A stretch of DNA of 64,000 nucleotides, from positions 29,789,777-29,853,776 of the forward strand of contig OX352761.1 of NCBI GenBank assembly GCA_947095585.1, in the 5' to 3' direction. Below, in pieces: positions 10,350 through 22,639 of the stretch. Below the pieces are notes generated by a model. It made no database searches and had not been told where the DNA came from. It saw only the letters and a program-made list of their open reading frames with translations. The stretch's first letter is position 1, and each line of letters begins with the position of its first letter. A program made the position numbers and the translations under genes. This DNA comes from Nephrocerus scutellatus (Eukaryota > Arthropoda > Insecta > Diptera > Pipunculidae).

Positions 10350-10642
10350 ATTTAGAAGTCTCCCTCGATGATGCACTTTCTGTAGCGAAGTGCGTTCACG
10401 TTGTATATACTTGTACAATAGATACCGATTGCAACATCCTCATCCAGAACACATGAACCGAAAAATTGAAATGAAAAGATGTTAAGCCCATACCAAAAAT
10501 ATATTAAAAATACAGCGATACATTCTACATTGTTAATCTTGAAAACTCTTTCTACTCGAATTTCTGAGTTGCGCAAAAATATTCCAGTTATCATGCACGA
10601 GTGCACGAGTTCGCTGGGATTTTCAACGAAAATTAAAAACAA
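10350..10642 (-). other. Unrecognised 96-codon ORF
   Basis: Open frame in the large intron with hydrophobic patches (CIAVFLIYFWYGL). No motif recognised. Its 5' edge runs into the CGCGTGTG-type repeat at 10615. Probably chance. Confidence 0.1.
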
Positions 10643-10990
10643 GTAAATGTAAAAAAACTCAGTTTTTTGGGTTTATGTTTACATCGACACACGCCACACA
10701 GTCCTTTATTATTTGTTAATTATCGCCAAAATATCTGTTTTTGAGGTCGGGCCTATTTCAAAGTTTTTTCTTTATTCTACGCCTTACACGCGAATCGCGA
10801 CACGCATCACACGCAGTATATCAAAATTGGCCCTTAAAATTGAGCAGCTCATAAAATTTCAGCTGTCTGAGTCGTGTGGAAGGTGGTTAATAAAATAAAA
10901 AAAAATAAATAAAATAAAATCACATACGTCACACACACGCTTAACACGCATCAAGAAAAATAAAAATTCACCATGTAACAACGCAGAGCC
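10615..10990 (-). repeat. CGCGTGTG-rich dispersed repeat, copy 1
   Basis: In reverse complement it shares 'TGTGGCGTGTGTCGATGTA', 'AAAAACTGAGTTTTTTT' and 'ACATTTACTTGTTTTTAA' with 24208-24285 and 57120-57185. Several ACACGC / GCGTGT motifs spaced tens of bases apart (10690, 10784, 10795, 10811, 10932, 10946) mark repeated sub-units. Confidence 0.65.
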
Positions 10991-11092
10991 ACATTTGTAC
11001 TCGCAGATTTATAAAATAGATATATATATATAATACAGAAAGGAAACGTCGATTCATCCGTTTGCATTTTGTAGCAATGTTTTGGGTTTATA

Positions 11093-12144
11093 CAGGGTGT
11101 ACAAGAATTCGTGGCACAAACGAAGCAAGGTGATAGCGGAGGTCATTTCCAACCAAAATAGCCATAGAAGTCTTAGTATTTTTGGGTAGTATTTTTGGGT
11201 AAAATCGCATACGCTGCCACTAAAAAATTAATTTAAAAAAAAACTAACAGTTCTTTTGTTTATGTTTAGTTTTTAGTACGATCTGGAAGAGTGTGCCTTT
11301 CCAATAAAGTCATTTTTTTAAACTTTATTATCTTCTGTCAAATTAAAACAATAGATTTGTGATGTGTTTTTGTTTCCCAAATTTTTTTTATTGATTTTTA
11401 AGTAGCTCTGGCGGAAAAACAATATACTATAGAAAGTTGACCTACTCTCAGAAAAACTTGCGACTTTAATGCAGATTCTTAGATGGTATCACGCATAGAA
11501 ATATTCAAAACAGAATGGTTTTTATCAATTGTTTTGTGGTGTACGTAGAGTTTTAAAACAGAGATACGTACTTTTGACCTTACATCACTTTACACGCTGT
11601 AACCCTTAAACGCTTCTATCTACAAATATCATTGTTGGTCTATTTCGATAGAAAATTAAATCCTTAAGGTCAAATAAATATAATTTTTTTTAAATTCTTA
11701 AAACCATTATCGAAAATCAAAGTCAAAAATAAATATTTTTTTTTTAATTTTATTTTCAAACGCGATTATTTCGAAAAATGCTCTTGGATAATTTTTTTTT
11801 TGACAAATGCAGTTTTTAAGCCCATTGAATTTTCTACAACTTCACCTCATAATATTTTTACAATAGGTCAACAAGAACAGGATTAAAATTAAAAGTTTGT
11901 GAAATGAATGAAAACGTACTTTTGATCTTACATGCTTCACACCCTATAACACATGAACACTTCCAGCTACAAGGTAACTGTTCATCTTTTTTGAAGGAAA
12001 TATGCGATTTTACCCAAAAATACTTAAAATGGAATAACTTTTTAACCATCAACAATTCGATAAAACTTAATTTGGCTATTTTGGTTGGAAATGACCTCCG
12101 CTATCACCCTGCTTCGTTTGTGCCACGAATTCTTGTACACCCTG
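11093..12144. mobile_element. Long-TIR non-autonomous DNA element
   Basis: Terminal inverted repeats begin CAGGGTGTACAAGAATTC at 11093 and end with its complement at 12144. The first roughly 70 bp of each end match with one difference, then after an indel the similarity resumes (AAGTATTTTTGGGTAAAATC). Flanking bases are TA (or TATA) on both sides, matching the TA target duplication of Tc1/mariner-type elements. The interior has two related segments (near 11565-11635 and 11917-11985) but no transposase. ORFs at 11858-12185 are parts of the TIR. Confidence 0.85.
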
Positions 12145-12290
12145 TATATTCGGCTTTTGAATATAGTATAAAATTTATATTATAAGTATAAATATATAAT
12201 CTTACTTGCCTAGAAACAATAGAATATACCAAAATAAGCACGGAAAAATATGTTTTGTGAAATTTCACAGTACACCACGTGTACAGCTTA

Positions 12291-13592
12291 TAAAGGGTTA
12301 TCCATTTTGCGGTTTAAAAGTAAACGTAAATAAAACACATATAAAATATTTTTTATCATAATATTTCTTTTTTAATTATAAAGTTTGAACGTTGACATTA
12401 TGTGTGAAATACTACATCATTTAAATGACCACCATGCGAATTGTTGCAAGCATCAATTCTTTTAAGGTGACCACTTTTTGACACATATTAGGCGGTATCT
12501 CAGCCATAACTTGACGAATATTGGTTTTTAAGTGCTCAAGAGTTAAAGGTTAATCTGCATAAACACGGTCTTTCGCGTAGCCCCGCAAAAAAAAAAGTCA
12601 AGCGGTGTCAAATCGCATGATCTTGGTGGCCAGTTGATATCGCCACGACGAGAAATTACGCGGCCAGGAAATGTCTCTTGCAATAAAGCCATATTCGCTC
12701 GAGTTGTGTGGCATGTGGCACCGTCTTGTTGAAACCACATATTTTCTAAGTCGTATTCTTCAATAGCAGGCAAAAACAAAGTCGGTTAGCATATGACCAT
12801 AAACCTCCTAATTGACGGTGACAGTCGTTCCATTGTCGTTTTCGAAGAAGTAAGGTCCAATCACACCTCCGGACCAAAGAGCGCACCAAGCAGTGACTTT
12901 TTGTGGATGTAATGGCCTCTCTTCAATAACTTGAGGATTCTCAGAACCCCAAATACGACAATTTTGTTTGTTAACATACCCACCGAGTGAGAAATGTGCT
13001 TCGTCGCTGAAGAATATTTTGTTCGAAAAATCGCCGTCCACCGCCTGTTGTTCAAGCACCCATTCGACGTATCTACGACGTTGTGAATGGTCAGCTGGCT
13101 TCAGTTGTTGTGTGAGCTGGATTTTATATGGATGTAGGTGTAGATCCAAATGCAAAATACGCCATAATGTGCCGTAAGACAGTCCTAATTCCTGAGAACG
13201 ACGAGGAATCGACACATTCGGGTCTTCGGCAACACTTTCACTTACAGCAGCGATATTTTCAGTGGTACGAGCGAAACGATGATGCACAGGCCTTACAATA
13301 TCTGTAACCGATCCAGTCTCTTCTAATTTCTTCACAATTTTGCCAATTGCTTGCGTAGTTGGACGATTATGTAAACCATAATCTCCTCTTAAAGCACGAT
13401 ATGTGGCTGTGGCAGAATCACCATTTTTGTATTAGGTTTTTACAATTTTCAAGCGTTGTGCGATAGTTAAGCGATCCATTTTCGTAAATGTCAGACTTTC
13501 AACTGAAAAAAAAAATTGTTTTAACAACTTAGTCTGACAGATGTCGAATTCCAGCCCTATACTTTTGAAACCGCGAAATGGATAACCCTTTA
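12291..13592 (-). mobile_element. Mariner-family transposon, DD41D (rosa-like), complete ends
   Basis: 1302 bp. The TIRs start TAAAGGGTTATCCATTT on both ends (TGCGGTTTAAAAGTA left, CGCGGTTTCAAAAGTA right) and are flanked by TA duplications. The interior holds one minus-strand transposase relic. Rosa-type mariners were described in Ceratitis and other tephritids, which supports the host assignment. Confidence 0.92.
12398..13479 (-). pseudogene. DD41D mariner transposase, inactivated
   Basis: Starts at ATG 13479 (MDRLTIAQRLKIVKT) with an in-frame TAA at codon 16 (13432-13434). An N-terminal helix-turn-helix region follows, then the catalytic domain. First acidic residue in FFSDEAHFSLGGY; second in QQDGATCHT; third in SCDLTPLDFF, 41 residues after the second, which defines DD41D. 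Breaks: TAG at 12808-12810 after GTTVTVN, a +1 shift near 12770-12785 before FLPAIEEYD, and a shift in the A10 run at 12587-12596. A stop also follows VYAD. The reading ends at TAA 12398. It therefore cannot make active transposase without repair. All three catalytic Asp codons are still readable, so decay is fairly recent. Confidence 0.9.
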
Positions 13593-13599
13593 TAACTTA

Positions 13600-14430
13600 A
13601 GAAAACTGTACACTGCAAATTTTAAGGATGTTTAGCTTAAATTTGGGCAAATAAATATAAATCAGCTTAAGTATATACTACCATCGCTCCTGGTAAATGC
13701 AATTGCTTTGTTATAAGACGACTAGCCGACCACTCTACTCTCGTGGTTGTTAAGCTTTATACCGCCAAGTTGACCGTTTTAGCCATTAGGAAAATCCTAG
13801 AAGTAAGTCTTATTATTGCTTAACTTATTGTTGCTATTTTTTTTTCAGTTATTATTTCATTATTATTGCTTTGAACTTCTAAAACAAAACAAACACAAAA
13901 ACCGTAATTATAAATTGTAAACAACACAACTCTGAATCCAGCGATCATCACCCGAGCGCAATACGGTTATAATACAATATATATGGCATAAATATAAGAC
14001 CTTAAAAAAGATTTCTGCTGGATTCTGTATATGTTGATAATTTCGGTCATCTTCTGAAACTTCTTCTCATCAGAATAATATTTTTATTTCCAAAAAATAT
14101 TAATTTAATATGCTCCGACGATTATTAAAAAATTCACGAAGGCGCGAATAGTGTTTACGAATCAAAGTTTAAAGATAACTTTGGTAGCGTTATGTTATAC
14201 TGAGCATCGTCAGTAGATGCTTTTTTATATACGAAAAATCTCAGAATAATCATTTACGATTTTTTTATTTTAAGTTTTAAAAATAACTAAACTGTTGTTA
14301 GTAAATAAACGATACAAATTTCCGATGTGTTGAAGAAGAAGATCTCCATATTCGAAAGAATAGAATATAATCTGCACGAGTACAAGGCTTTACGAAGCAG
14401 CAATGCCAATTACTTGTTTCAAATGGCGAG
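13600..14430. other. Intronic AT-rich sequence, nothing recognised
   Basis: No coding domain or terminus identified. GC content is slightly higher around 13700-13800. Confidence 0.4.
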
Positions 14431-14481
14431 GAAATTTGTTGACTGAATGGAATGATCGGGCAGTGCCGGGCACTCAACTAG
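14431..14481 (+). mobile_element. Helitron 3' terminus
   Basis: Ends 'GTGCCGGGCACTCAACTAG' at 14481 followed by TTTT. GTGCC-GGGCAC can pair, and the end is CTAG, matching the hairpin + CTRR rule for Helitron 3' ends. The same GCCGGGCACTCAACTA string occurs in reverse complement at 34827-34842. Confidence 0.65.
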
Positions 14482-14507
14482 TTTTAAAGAAACTAAGACA
14501 ATGTTAA

Positions 14508-14801
14508 CGTGGGCGCCGCGGCTCAGTAGAAATGCGCGTGGCTACTGAGCAGAAGATTCGTGGTTCGAATTCCAGTAACACCAAAAGTATTTTTCACGGT
14601 GTCACACCTATCGCGAATGGGCGACAAACGTTCCGAGAGTAATAACTTGTCACGGAAAACTTCTCAATTCGCTGTTCGGAGCCGGCCTTAAATTGTAGGT
14701 CCCTTCCATTAGTGTCCAAAAACATAAATACGCAACACAAATGGTCGCGAGAAGCTAGGCCGTGGACGGCAATGGTCTGTCGCGCAGAATAGTATTATTA
14801 T
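14508..14801 (+). mobile_element. tRNA-derived SINE with 11-bp target duplication
   Basis: Same family as 52527-52832. A box GGCTCAGTAG (14520-14529), B box GGTTCGAATTC (14562-14572), conserved body through 'AATGGTCTGTCGCGCAGA', and a short ATT tail. TAAGACAATGT is found at 14494-14504 and again at 14802-14812, an 11-bp target-site duplication allowing a few bases of 5' slippage. Confidence 0.92.
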
Positions 14802-14846
14802 TAAGACAATGTAAATACCTGCGGTTCCTATTGTTGAGCCGACCTC

Positions 14847-15565
14847 TTTTATTAAATTCTCTATATTAACTTCGCATGCCCGTGTGTTTGTGGGTTTGTG
14901 GATTTGTGTGTCATGGAATCTTGCGATCAATTTTTAACCCACTTCTCATATCCCGATTTTATTGAAATTTTGCACACATGTATATTTCCGGTGACAATAC
15001 TTTCTATTAAAATTTCTGACCCCTCGAACCTCGGGGTCGGGGGGCTCCCATACAAATATTTTAAAAAATTTACCCGATTTTCTTAAAATTTTATACAAAT
15101 GTGTATCTCCGATGGAAAACACTTTTTGTAAAATTTTTCGAGAGATCGGGCCCCTGGGTCGGGGGGGGGCACCCATACAAATCTTATGAAAAAAGTTCCC
15201 GATTTTCTTCAAATTTTATACGCATGTGTATCTCCGATGGACAAAATTTTTGAAGCGATCGGGCCCTGGGGTCGGGGGGCTCCCATACAATTTTTTTTTA
15301 ACTATCAAATTTTAACGCACTTCCTAAAACACGATTTTCCTGAAATTTTGTACACATGTGTATTTCCGGTGACAATACTTTCTTTGTAAATTTGGAAGTA
15401 ATCGGGCCCCGGGTTCGTAGGGCTCCCATACAAAATTAAAATAAAAATTACCCGATTTTTTTCAAATTTTACACCCCAATAAGCAATACTTTTTCTAAAA
15501 TTTGGTAGTGATCGGGCCCCAGGTTCGTCCGCAAGGCCCTAATACATTTTTTTAAATACCGTCGC
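14847..15565 (+). mobile_element. Helitron-like element, copy D, with tandem units
   Basis: 5' end at 14850 ('TAAATTCTCTATATTAACTT'), G/T tract at 14885-14912, then 'GGAATCTTGCGATCAATTT' and four tandem units starting near 15073, 15198, 15331 and 15451 (period about 120-133 bp). The GC-rich blocks (CGGGCCCCTGGGTCGGGG) alternate with T-rich DNA. The 3' side switches to the 'AAATACCGTCGCA' type tail. Long open frames on the antisense strand (14946-15212) are translations of the repeat units. Confidence 0.75.
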
Positions 15566-16490
15566 ACTTCAACGACTCTGTGCGGTGTGTGCTGCGCAGT
15601 CGGCTGCGCTGCTTGATTTGGTGGATTTTGATTGCAAAATCTATTCTGCCTGTTCATGGCAGCACTACGAGTTTGCGTCGCCATATTTTTAACTCGACAC
15701 TTACACGGTTATTAATAATGTCATTATTTCTAATAATGAACGAAAACAGAAAATTTCGGTTTCACATCATTTCTCAAGCATCAATATACATTACTCCGAC
15801 TTATTGAATCATTATTAATGCCATTTCACAAAGTTACCATGAATGTGCGCAATTGTATAAAAGTCGAATCGATTATGAACATTCCATTTCATCTTTAAGT
15901 AATATGTGTGTATTTTGTTTACTAATGTCTCTTTCCAATTGCACAAACCGTATCCGAAACCATACCCATAGGTTAGCTTTCAAAGTGACAGAGTTTTCGA
16001 GGTGAACGAGGTGAGTGCCCGATGTGCCCGATTGCCGACGGGTAGCAAAGTAACATTATCAGTTACAAAACAAAGGTATATAAAATCAAACCGTACTCCG
16101 GGCACAGTTCGGAAATGAAACGTTAAACTGAAACCACGATAGAGAAATCTTAGCTCAACCACAAATGAACACAGCAAATGAAACGAGACATAAATGTTTT
16201 ATGCTTAATTCAACTTACTAACTTATTTACTGAATTGTATTTTTATTGATGTCGTTTTTTGTTGTCGATATCAACTTACAGATAGAACAACAAGTTTTCA
16301 CAATATTCTGTCATTTGGCGTTTTCATAAATTAGTTCAGAGCAGTCAAAGAGTTCTCAAGATAAATGCTCGTGTTTCTTAATTGCTCAGAGTATGAGCGT
16401 GCTCTAAGTGCTCAGAATAAAATGATCTGAGCATTTTCAAATTTGACATCTGATGTCAAATGTCTCTTTCGATAATTTTCTACTATAATA
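15566..16490. other. Intronic region, no gene recognised
   Basis: Contains two TATAAAA strings (15857, 16079) but no supported promoter. Nothing else recognised. Confidence 0.35.
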
Positions 16491-16496
16491 AAAAAA

Positions 16497-16590
16497 AAAT
16501 GACCCAGAATCGAGGGGTCCCATATCAATTTCTGCGATTGGAGAATTTAAATGAAAAATTTTAATTTTTATGGGTTGTTTTTTTATTAGT
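16497..16590 (+). repeat. 3' end fragment of the Helitron-like family (copy J)
   Basis: 'AATCGAGGGGTCCCATA', 'GATTGGAGAATTTAAATG' and 'AAATTTTAATTTTTATGGG' match the last unit and 3' end of the family. 5' part is missing. Confidence 0.65.
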
Positions 16591-16599
16591 TATAAGTTT

Positions 16600-19500
16600 C
16601 TAAAAATCTTCAGTCTGTTGACTACGGAATGACTCAACAGAGCATGTTAGTCATAGGCGTGCATTAGCACGAAATGTTTTCTTTTAGACAAAATTACGGT
16701 GCCCACATCATTGACCATTGGCTATAATAATTGCCTTATTATAACAAGACCCCATTGTTAAATAATTCATTTCAGTTGACCAAAACTTAAGATTTCATAC
16801 TTCCATGGGAATTTAGCTCATTTTGATCCATTACACCGCTCTTATATCATTAAAATTATGACTCACAAATTTCGTTCTTTACGGTTTATTTTGCATAGAG
16901 GCCGTCAAAAATAAATTACGTAATTTTTTTAAAATTGCCTTCACTAAGGTCTACGAAGAGATTGCATTTCGAAATAATTAAGGTAGATACAAAAGCTTTC
17001 AAAGGAAAAGTTAACTTTTATTCTTCTATGACCTTTATCGTCATCGCAAAACCAAATAAACTTTTAGAGACTTTCTATGTATGCAATTTGCATACTCTAA
17101 AACATACGAGTTTGCTTGAAAATGTTCAGAAGAAGCTGAAGACAGTTAGTTTAAGCAGCACTGCAGCAGAACAGCAAATTCCTTTTTTAAATAATAAAAA
17201 AAGAGTAAAAGTTAAATTCGAATAGCATAATGGACGAGTATATTACATTTAGCACGCTAACTTCCTTGCACTCTGCCACTCACTCACTCACTCTCAGTGC
17301 GCCCATGCAGTAGTCGTGAGGTGAATGGTTGGGGGACTATCCTTTATTGTTCTTTGCTTACGAGGTGGCGTAGCTTATGGAGCTGGCTTTATGGTTATGC
17401 ATCTATGGCCACTTTACCGTGGCCAACCCCAATAACTTTTAGTAGAACTTTACTCTATAGGAGAATGTATATGTATATAATATATGTTGATGAGTTTATA
17501 GTACGCTACGGTGGAGTACATGAACGAGTATATTATTTTAATAGGTCTGCTGCCATTCATTTACATATTTGATTTGCTTTTTACTTCACCTGACTTTAGT
17601 TTCGCTGTGTCGTGATAGACTTAGACTTTTGGTCCTTCTGTTCTTTTACCTTTAGAACATAAATTATTCATTTGCGTTGTACAGACACAGCCATTAAAAT
17701 ACAATTCAAATTTACTAATTTTTCACGTTAATTTCATGTTTTATTCAAATTGTAAATACACGAAATTAAGCAACCAGAATTTTTACAAATTCCTGTTAGC
17801 GGTATACTGGTGCGGCAAAATCCTAACAAGTGAATATGCATCAGGCACATGTTGATAGTAATTTACAATCCTTTTAAGATAACATCTGGCGATAGTGTAC
17901 ACGATGCCATTAAAGTTAGCTTTTTATTTTCTTTTTTTTCTTTTGTTATCCAAATAGAATTCACATTTACAACTTTTACAACATTCAACTAAATGCATAT
18001 ATAGAGATATTAATTGGGCTCTGTCAGTCGACTGGATTTGCTTCGGTTTTTTTTGTTATATAGAATATTACGATGGAGTAGGCATTAATATATTTTTAAA
18101 ATTTTTATAATCAGTTTTTTATTAACATAAATAAACATAAATAATATAATTATGCACCGTTTGGTGCGGTTTACATGCTCTTGTTGACACATCTATGATG
18201 AAGTTACTGGACCATAATAAACATAATGACCACCATCGAAATTTGGTTTGAATACAGTAGCGACCAAAACTATTGATCTATTTAAAAAACCATTTTGGCG
18301 AGAGGATTCCGAAAACTAGGCCTGTCATTAATTGACACCTTTACAATATTTTCAGTCGCACAACGTCACTGGCTTTGCTGATATGTCAGCCGTAATTGCC
18401 GTCTTGAATGCTAAAAGTTTGCTGCTATTGGTAACATTGAGCCAGCATTACTGAAAAAGGACGAATGGTATGAATAATAGTGCGCATTGTCTACAATGCG
18501 CCGATGTGCAAGGCTCGAAATTAATACAATGAATTGGTCAGTTTCTTTGAAATTTTGAAATCAAAAATGTAGTCTAGATTTTCTGTTATTTTTATTTTTT
18601 TCAAAGCAATATTTACACCAATTAATTGGCACAAGAAATCTGTTGAATTTGATGATGCCCATTTTGTTACGTAAGTTTTATGAATTTAATCATCCCAAGG
18701 TATTTAAACTAAACTAATGTCAGTTTGTTGAGGCCTCAAATTATTTTATTCCCTCCGATTTGCGCTCAAAATATTTCTCTATACATTACAATATGTGCCA
18801 CATTGTGAGTGAAATCCACGAACAAACTATTAAGTGTTACATTTATATTTTTATTTATTTTGTTTCCAAATGACATGTGGGCTATCTACACTGCATCATA
18901 AACTGAGGCGTACATTTTCTATTAGCATTAATTACGTACAGCAAGCAAATGCATTTTATCTTTTTTGTGAAATCCCTCATTGTGGTAATCTGAATGGCTC
19001 CATTAATCATTTGCTCTAGCACGACATTCCACTGAGCCGATCCATTGCAGGAATTTATACTTCATTTATCTATTGAAAATATTGTAAACTTTCAGTTTAC
19101 AAACTTAAATACAAACAAACACAACTTGTACATCGATGTAATTGAATATATAACCCTGCCCATATTGAATGGCGAATACTTTTCTTTTGTTTACAACACA
19201 AAGCGTTATTTATGCGCGTTATGATTTTTTTTAATGTTTGATACACGCAAACAAAGCTGTGCTATTTTGTAAAAAGAAAGCATCAAAAAACATTGACCTA
19301 AAAATCAATCTGCCACTGAACAATATGCAATACGTAATACTTGTTTTGTTGAAATACATAAAGGCAGGCATATTTTAATTTATTTCGCACAAAGTGTGTA
19401 TCAAACAAATTTTGTATATTTGTATAGATTATGTATATTTTGTGCTCAATATCTGATAAAAAGTACCATTTGATCCTTCTGTACATGTGACATTTTTACT

Positions 19501-20100
19501 ACAAATAAGGGATGTTCCACTTTTATTTTCAATTCCACTTCAATTTTGAGAGATAAATAAATAAGATGCATTTTAAAGGGAAGCGCTGATTACCGTTGGG
19601 TGTCTAAATGATAATAAAGGGCCAAAGTTTTACTTCTTGAAAAAAAAACTCAATTGGAGTAAGATAGTAACAAAAATCTATATCGTTCAAAAGAGTAAGT
19701 AATCTTGAAAATTATGTACCAAATATAATTATAATGTACAGTTTATTGCTGACCATTTACATTTACAATACGAACTTATATAAAATGAGGGCGTATAATG
19801 AAGAGGGTTAGAAAAGAAAGACAGTCTCAAGACGGTTAATTCAACTTACTAAAATATTAGTATCTCACGAGTCCCGACTATTTGAGCAAACCTTTCATTG
19901 TCAATCTGAAGAATCTTTTGCAGTACAGGATCATCGATTTGATCTCGTATCTGAATGCTACAGGTTGGATATAAATAACAAGTAATATATCATGCCATTA
20001 TGTCTCCCGAAGACTGTGGTTGAATAACGGCATACTCAAGCGCTAGGGCGGCAAGGACCACCACTGTACCTAGTTACCTACCGTGCTATGAATATAAGGA
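16600..20100. other. Long intronic stretch without recognisable coding sequence
   Basis: AT-rich. A CACT microsatellite of about five units lies at 17276-17295. A perfect 8-bp stem with 4-nt loop (GCGCATTG TCTA CAATGCGC) is at 18482-18501. ORFs at 16935-17225, 17297-17572 and 18834-19019 have no motif I know. Confidence 0.45.
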
Positions 20101-20109
20101 GTATTATAT

Positions 20110-21830
20110 TTTTGGAGACGAAAATTAACCAGAACCCAGGAAGAAGCCACACTGGTATGGACCAATGAAGACTTGAGCATATGGAGCTTTCCAGTCTTGA
20201 AGGATAGAGGAGAAAATCTTATATGCGGTAATCAACAATGTTATACCACGATAATTGCTGAACGTTGTGATATCTTCTTTCTTATGTATGGAGCATAGGT
20301 TGCCACTTCGCCAGTCTTCTGTCATCGCTTCTTCCTGCCATACTTGCACTATTAGTTCATGAATTGCTTGGTGTATTGCGGGACTCCCTGATTTAATCAG
20401 CGATTTATCGCTCCGCTAACTTCGTCTATGCTTGGCGGCGGCAGTATAGTGTGGTGTTCGCTCATTGGTGGAGCCTCCAAATCCTCAGTTAGCTGCCCAT
20501 TTAAACAGTCAGGAAAGTGATCTTCCCATGCCTTTGAGATCGGCAATCAGAGTACCATATGCCTTTGCAGTATGTGCAACGCGGTGTATATTTCGTCATA
20601 CCGTAGACTCTTTGATAGAACTTCCGCGCCTGATGCGGTCCACGCTCTCTATACTGTTCTAGTTCGTGGACGAGATCCTTCTCCCAGGCTGGTTTTCATA
20701 TCTTATGAGCTCTTTATACTCATCTTCGCGTGCCCGCGTTCTATGAGATTGTTGCATTGCTCGGTACGCAATATTCTTACGTTCAGTCTCTAACTTACAT
20801 TCATCATCGAACCAGTCGTTCCGATCTCTACGACTACTACCTAAGATGGAGTCAGCTGTACTAATTTTTAAGGCGTGTCCATTTATCTAATACGCGAGTC
20901 CTATCGCTTGACCGTAGTTGTTTCTGGTGTCTTTGTTGTGAAGGGCAGCCGTGTTGAGTCGAATCTGATTCGTGGTTGCAGTTTTTCGTGATGATGCAGT
21001 CCGCGCTTGGGTCACAATACCAACAAGATAGTGGTCATCAGGTTCGGGTTATAGTGGTGGTCTATCAACACATGGTCTATCTGGTTGCGGGTGGCTACAT
21101 CAGGAGATACCTAGGTGGCCTTGTGGATATTTTTAGGCGCAAATCTTGGACTCACAACGACCAATTATTGCTTGATGCTAACTCTACGACTTGTTGTCCA
21201 TAGTGTCATTAGTGTTCTCGTGTAAGCTATGGGTGCCAATGTACTGCCTGAATACCGTCTCTCTATCAATTTTTTCATTCATATCCCTCAGAATAATTTT
21301 TACATCATATTGAGGGTAGGCATGGAGTTCTCCTTTCGACTGATTCAAAGAAATCTTCTTTTTCATCATCTGGGGAATCCTCTGTAGGTTGCATGAATAT
21401 TTATGAGGCTTTTGTCTTTAAATCTGCCCTGCACGCGAAGGGTGCATAGCCGTTCATTTACTGTTTTAAAGCCGATAGCGGTGGGTTTCATCCTTTTGCT
21501 GACTAGGAACCCCACCCCATGATGTCTTGCATGAAACCTGTACCATATGTTATATTCTGATTTTTGTAAGACACCATTCCCCGTCCACCGCATCTCCTGT
21601 ATTGCTGTCAGCATTATATCGTCTAGGTGCGCTGCAGCTTGAGCTCTATATAGTGAGCGTAGGTTCCATACGAAAATTCAAAAAACGTTTAGCCGTTTTC
21701 TTTGCCAAGGTCGTCGTTGTCCATCAGTGTATCCGAGGGTGATTTGTGGTTCAGTAATAAAGTTTTTTGACGGGCCAGGTTATTGCGGGCACCCGATCCG
21801 CGACCTTACTTTGAAGTGACTAGCCCGGTC
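20110..21830 (-). pseudogene. Non-LTR retrotransposon, endonuclease plus RT start, decayed
   Basis: Read high to low. The apurinic endonuclease-like domain comes first (AIQEMRWTGNGVLQKS at about 21600, TVNERLCTLRVQGRFK, YDVKIILRDMNEKI, YIGTHSLHENTND). The linker is broken by stops (DSRHCSSIL, NADSDHHLVG in shifted frames). The RT N-terminus follows at 20349-20125 (EEAMTEDWRSGNLCSIHKK, SNYRGITLLITAYKIFSSIL, FIGPYQCGF). This is the family whose endonuclease is often mis-annotated as 'craniofacial development protein 2' in insects. The RT palm with the catalytic DD pair is missing. Several frameshifts and stops make it a dead copy. Confidence 0.85.
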
Positions 21831-21839
21831 ATTCAGCTT

Positions 21840-22630
21840 TTCCTGTATTATAGGAAAATTACCGGCGGCCAACACGTGGAGGTTTGATCGCAATGTCACC
21901 AGTCAGCATTATCTGATGCATTCTATGTTATTCCCCCTATTCTGCTGATGGCTGATCGTCAAATATGACTTTAAAATAAGAAAATCTAAGGACACAAGGA
22001 AAGGAAATTTTTTGACTTTTTCAATAACAATGGGTTAATAATAACTAATGGTAGGACCGAAGAAAACGAAGAGGACAACTAAGCTTTTATTAGCGGCGTA
22101 GGCTAATCAGTGAATGATATTTGTTCGATTTTCCATGATCACCAGTGACAATAACAACACCGTTTTATACTCTAAAATGTGAATGGTTCAATACCAAATG
22201 TCATAATGCCCAGAAAATGTAATTTATATTGTTATAAGAAGAGAAATAGCTGGGAAAATAAAATATACAAAACTAATTATGTCATGCATTCCAATGTTTT
22301 AGAAAAGTATGTGTCGAGCGAATTTACAATACATTCAAATATGGCCAACAACAGGCTATATTATTATTGAAAACGCTGATTTAGATTGAGTAATAAAAAT
22401 AACAGAAATAAAAAGGATTTTGTCGAAAGTAAAACCCAACAAAGCCCTTGGCGAAAAAAGGTTACTGTACGAGTTTATTAAAAATATGCCCAAGATAGCT
22501 TCCTGGAAGAATAGGCAACGGCGTACAGAATTGTGTGTTCGGATTTTCGTGAACACCGCCAACATAGGGCTTAACTCCACGGTCCTCTTCGGACACGGAT
22601 TGATTTGGTGACGTCAATCAGCTCCAATTC
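21840..22630. other. Intronic sequence between LINE remnants
   Basis: No recognisable coding sequence. ORFs of 60-75 codons overlap on both strands. Confidence 0.35.
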
Positions 22631-22639
22631 ACAATATTG

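Noticed and set aside
12968..13177. Plus-strand ORF inside the mariner
   Set aside because: Antisense of the transposase coding strand.
15850..16100. TATA-box promoter
   Set aside because: TATAAAA is frequent in such AT-rich DNA and no transcript or ORF follows.
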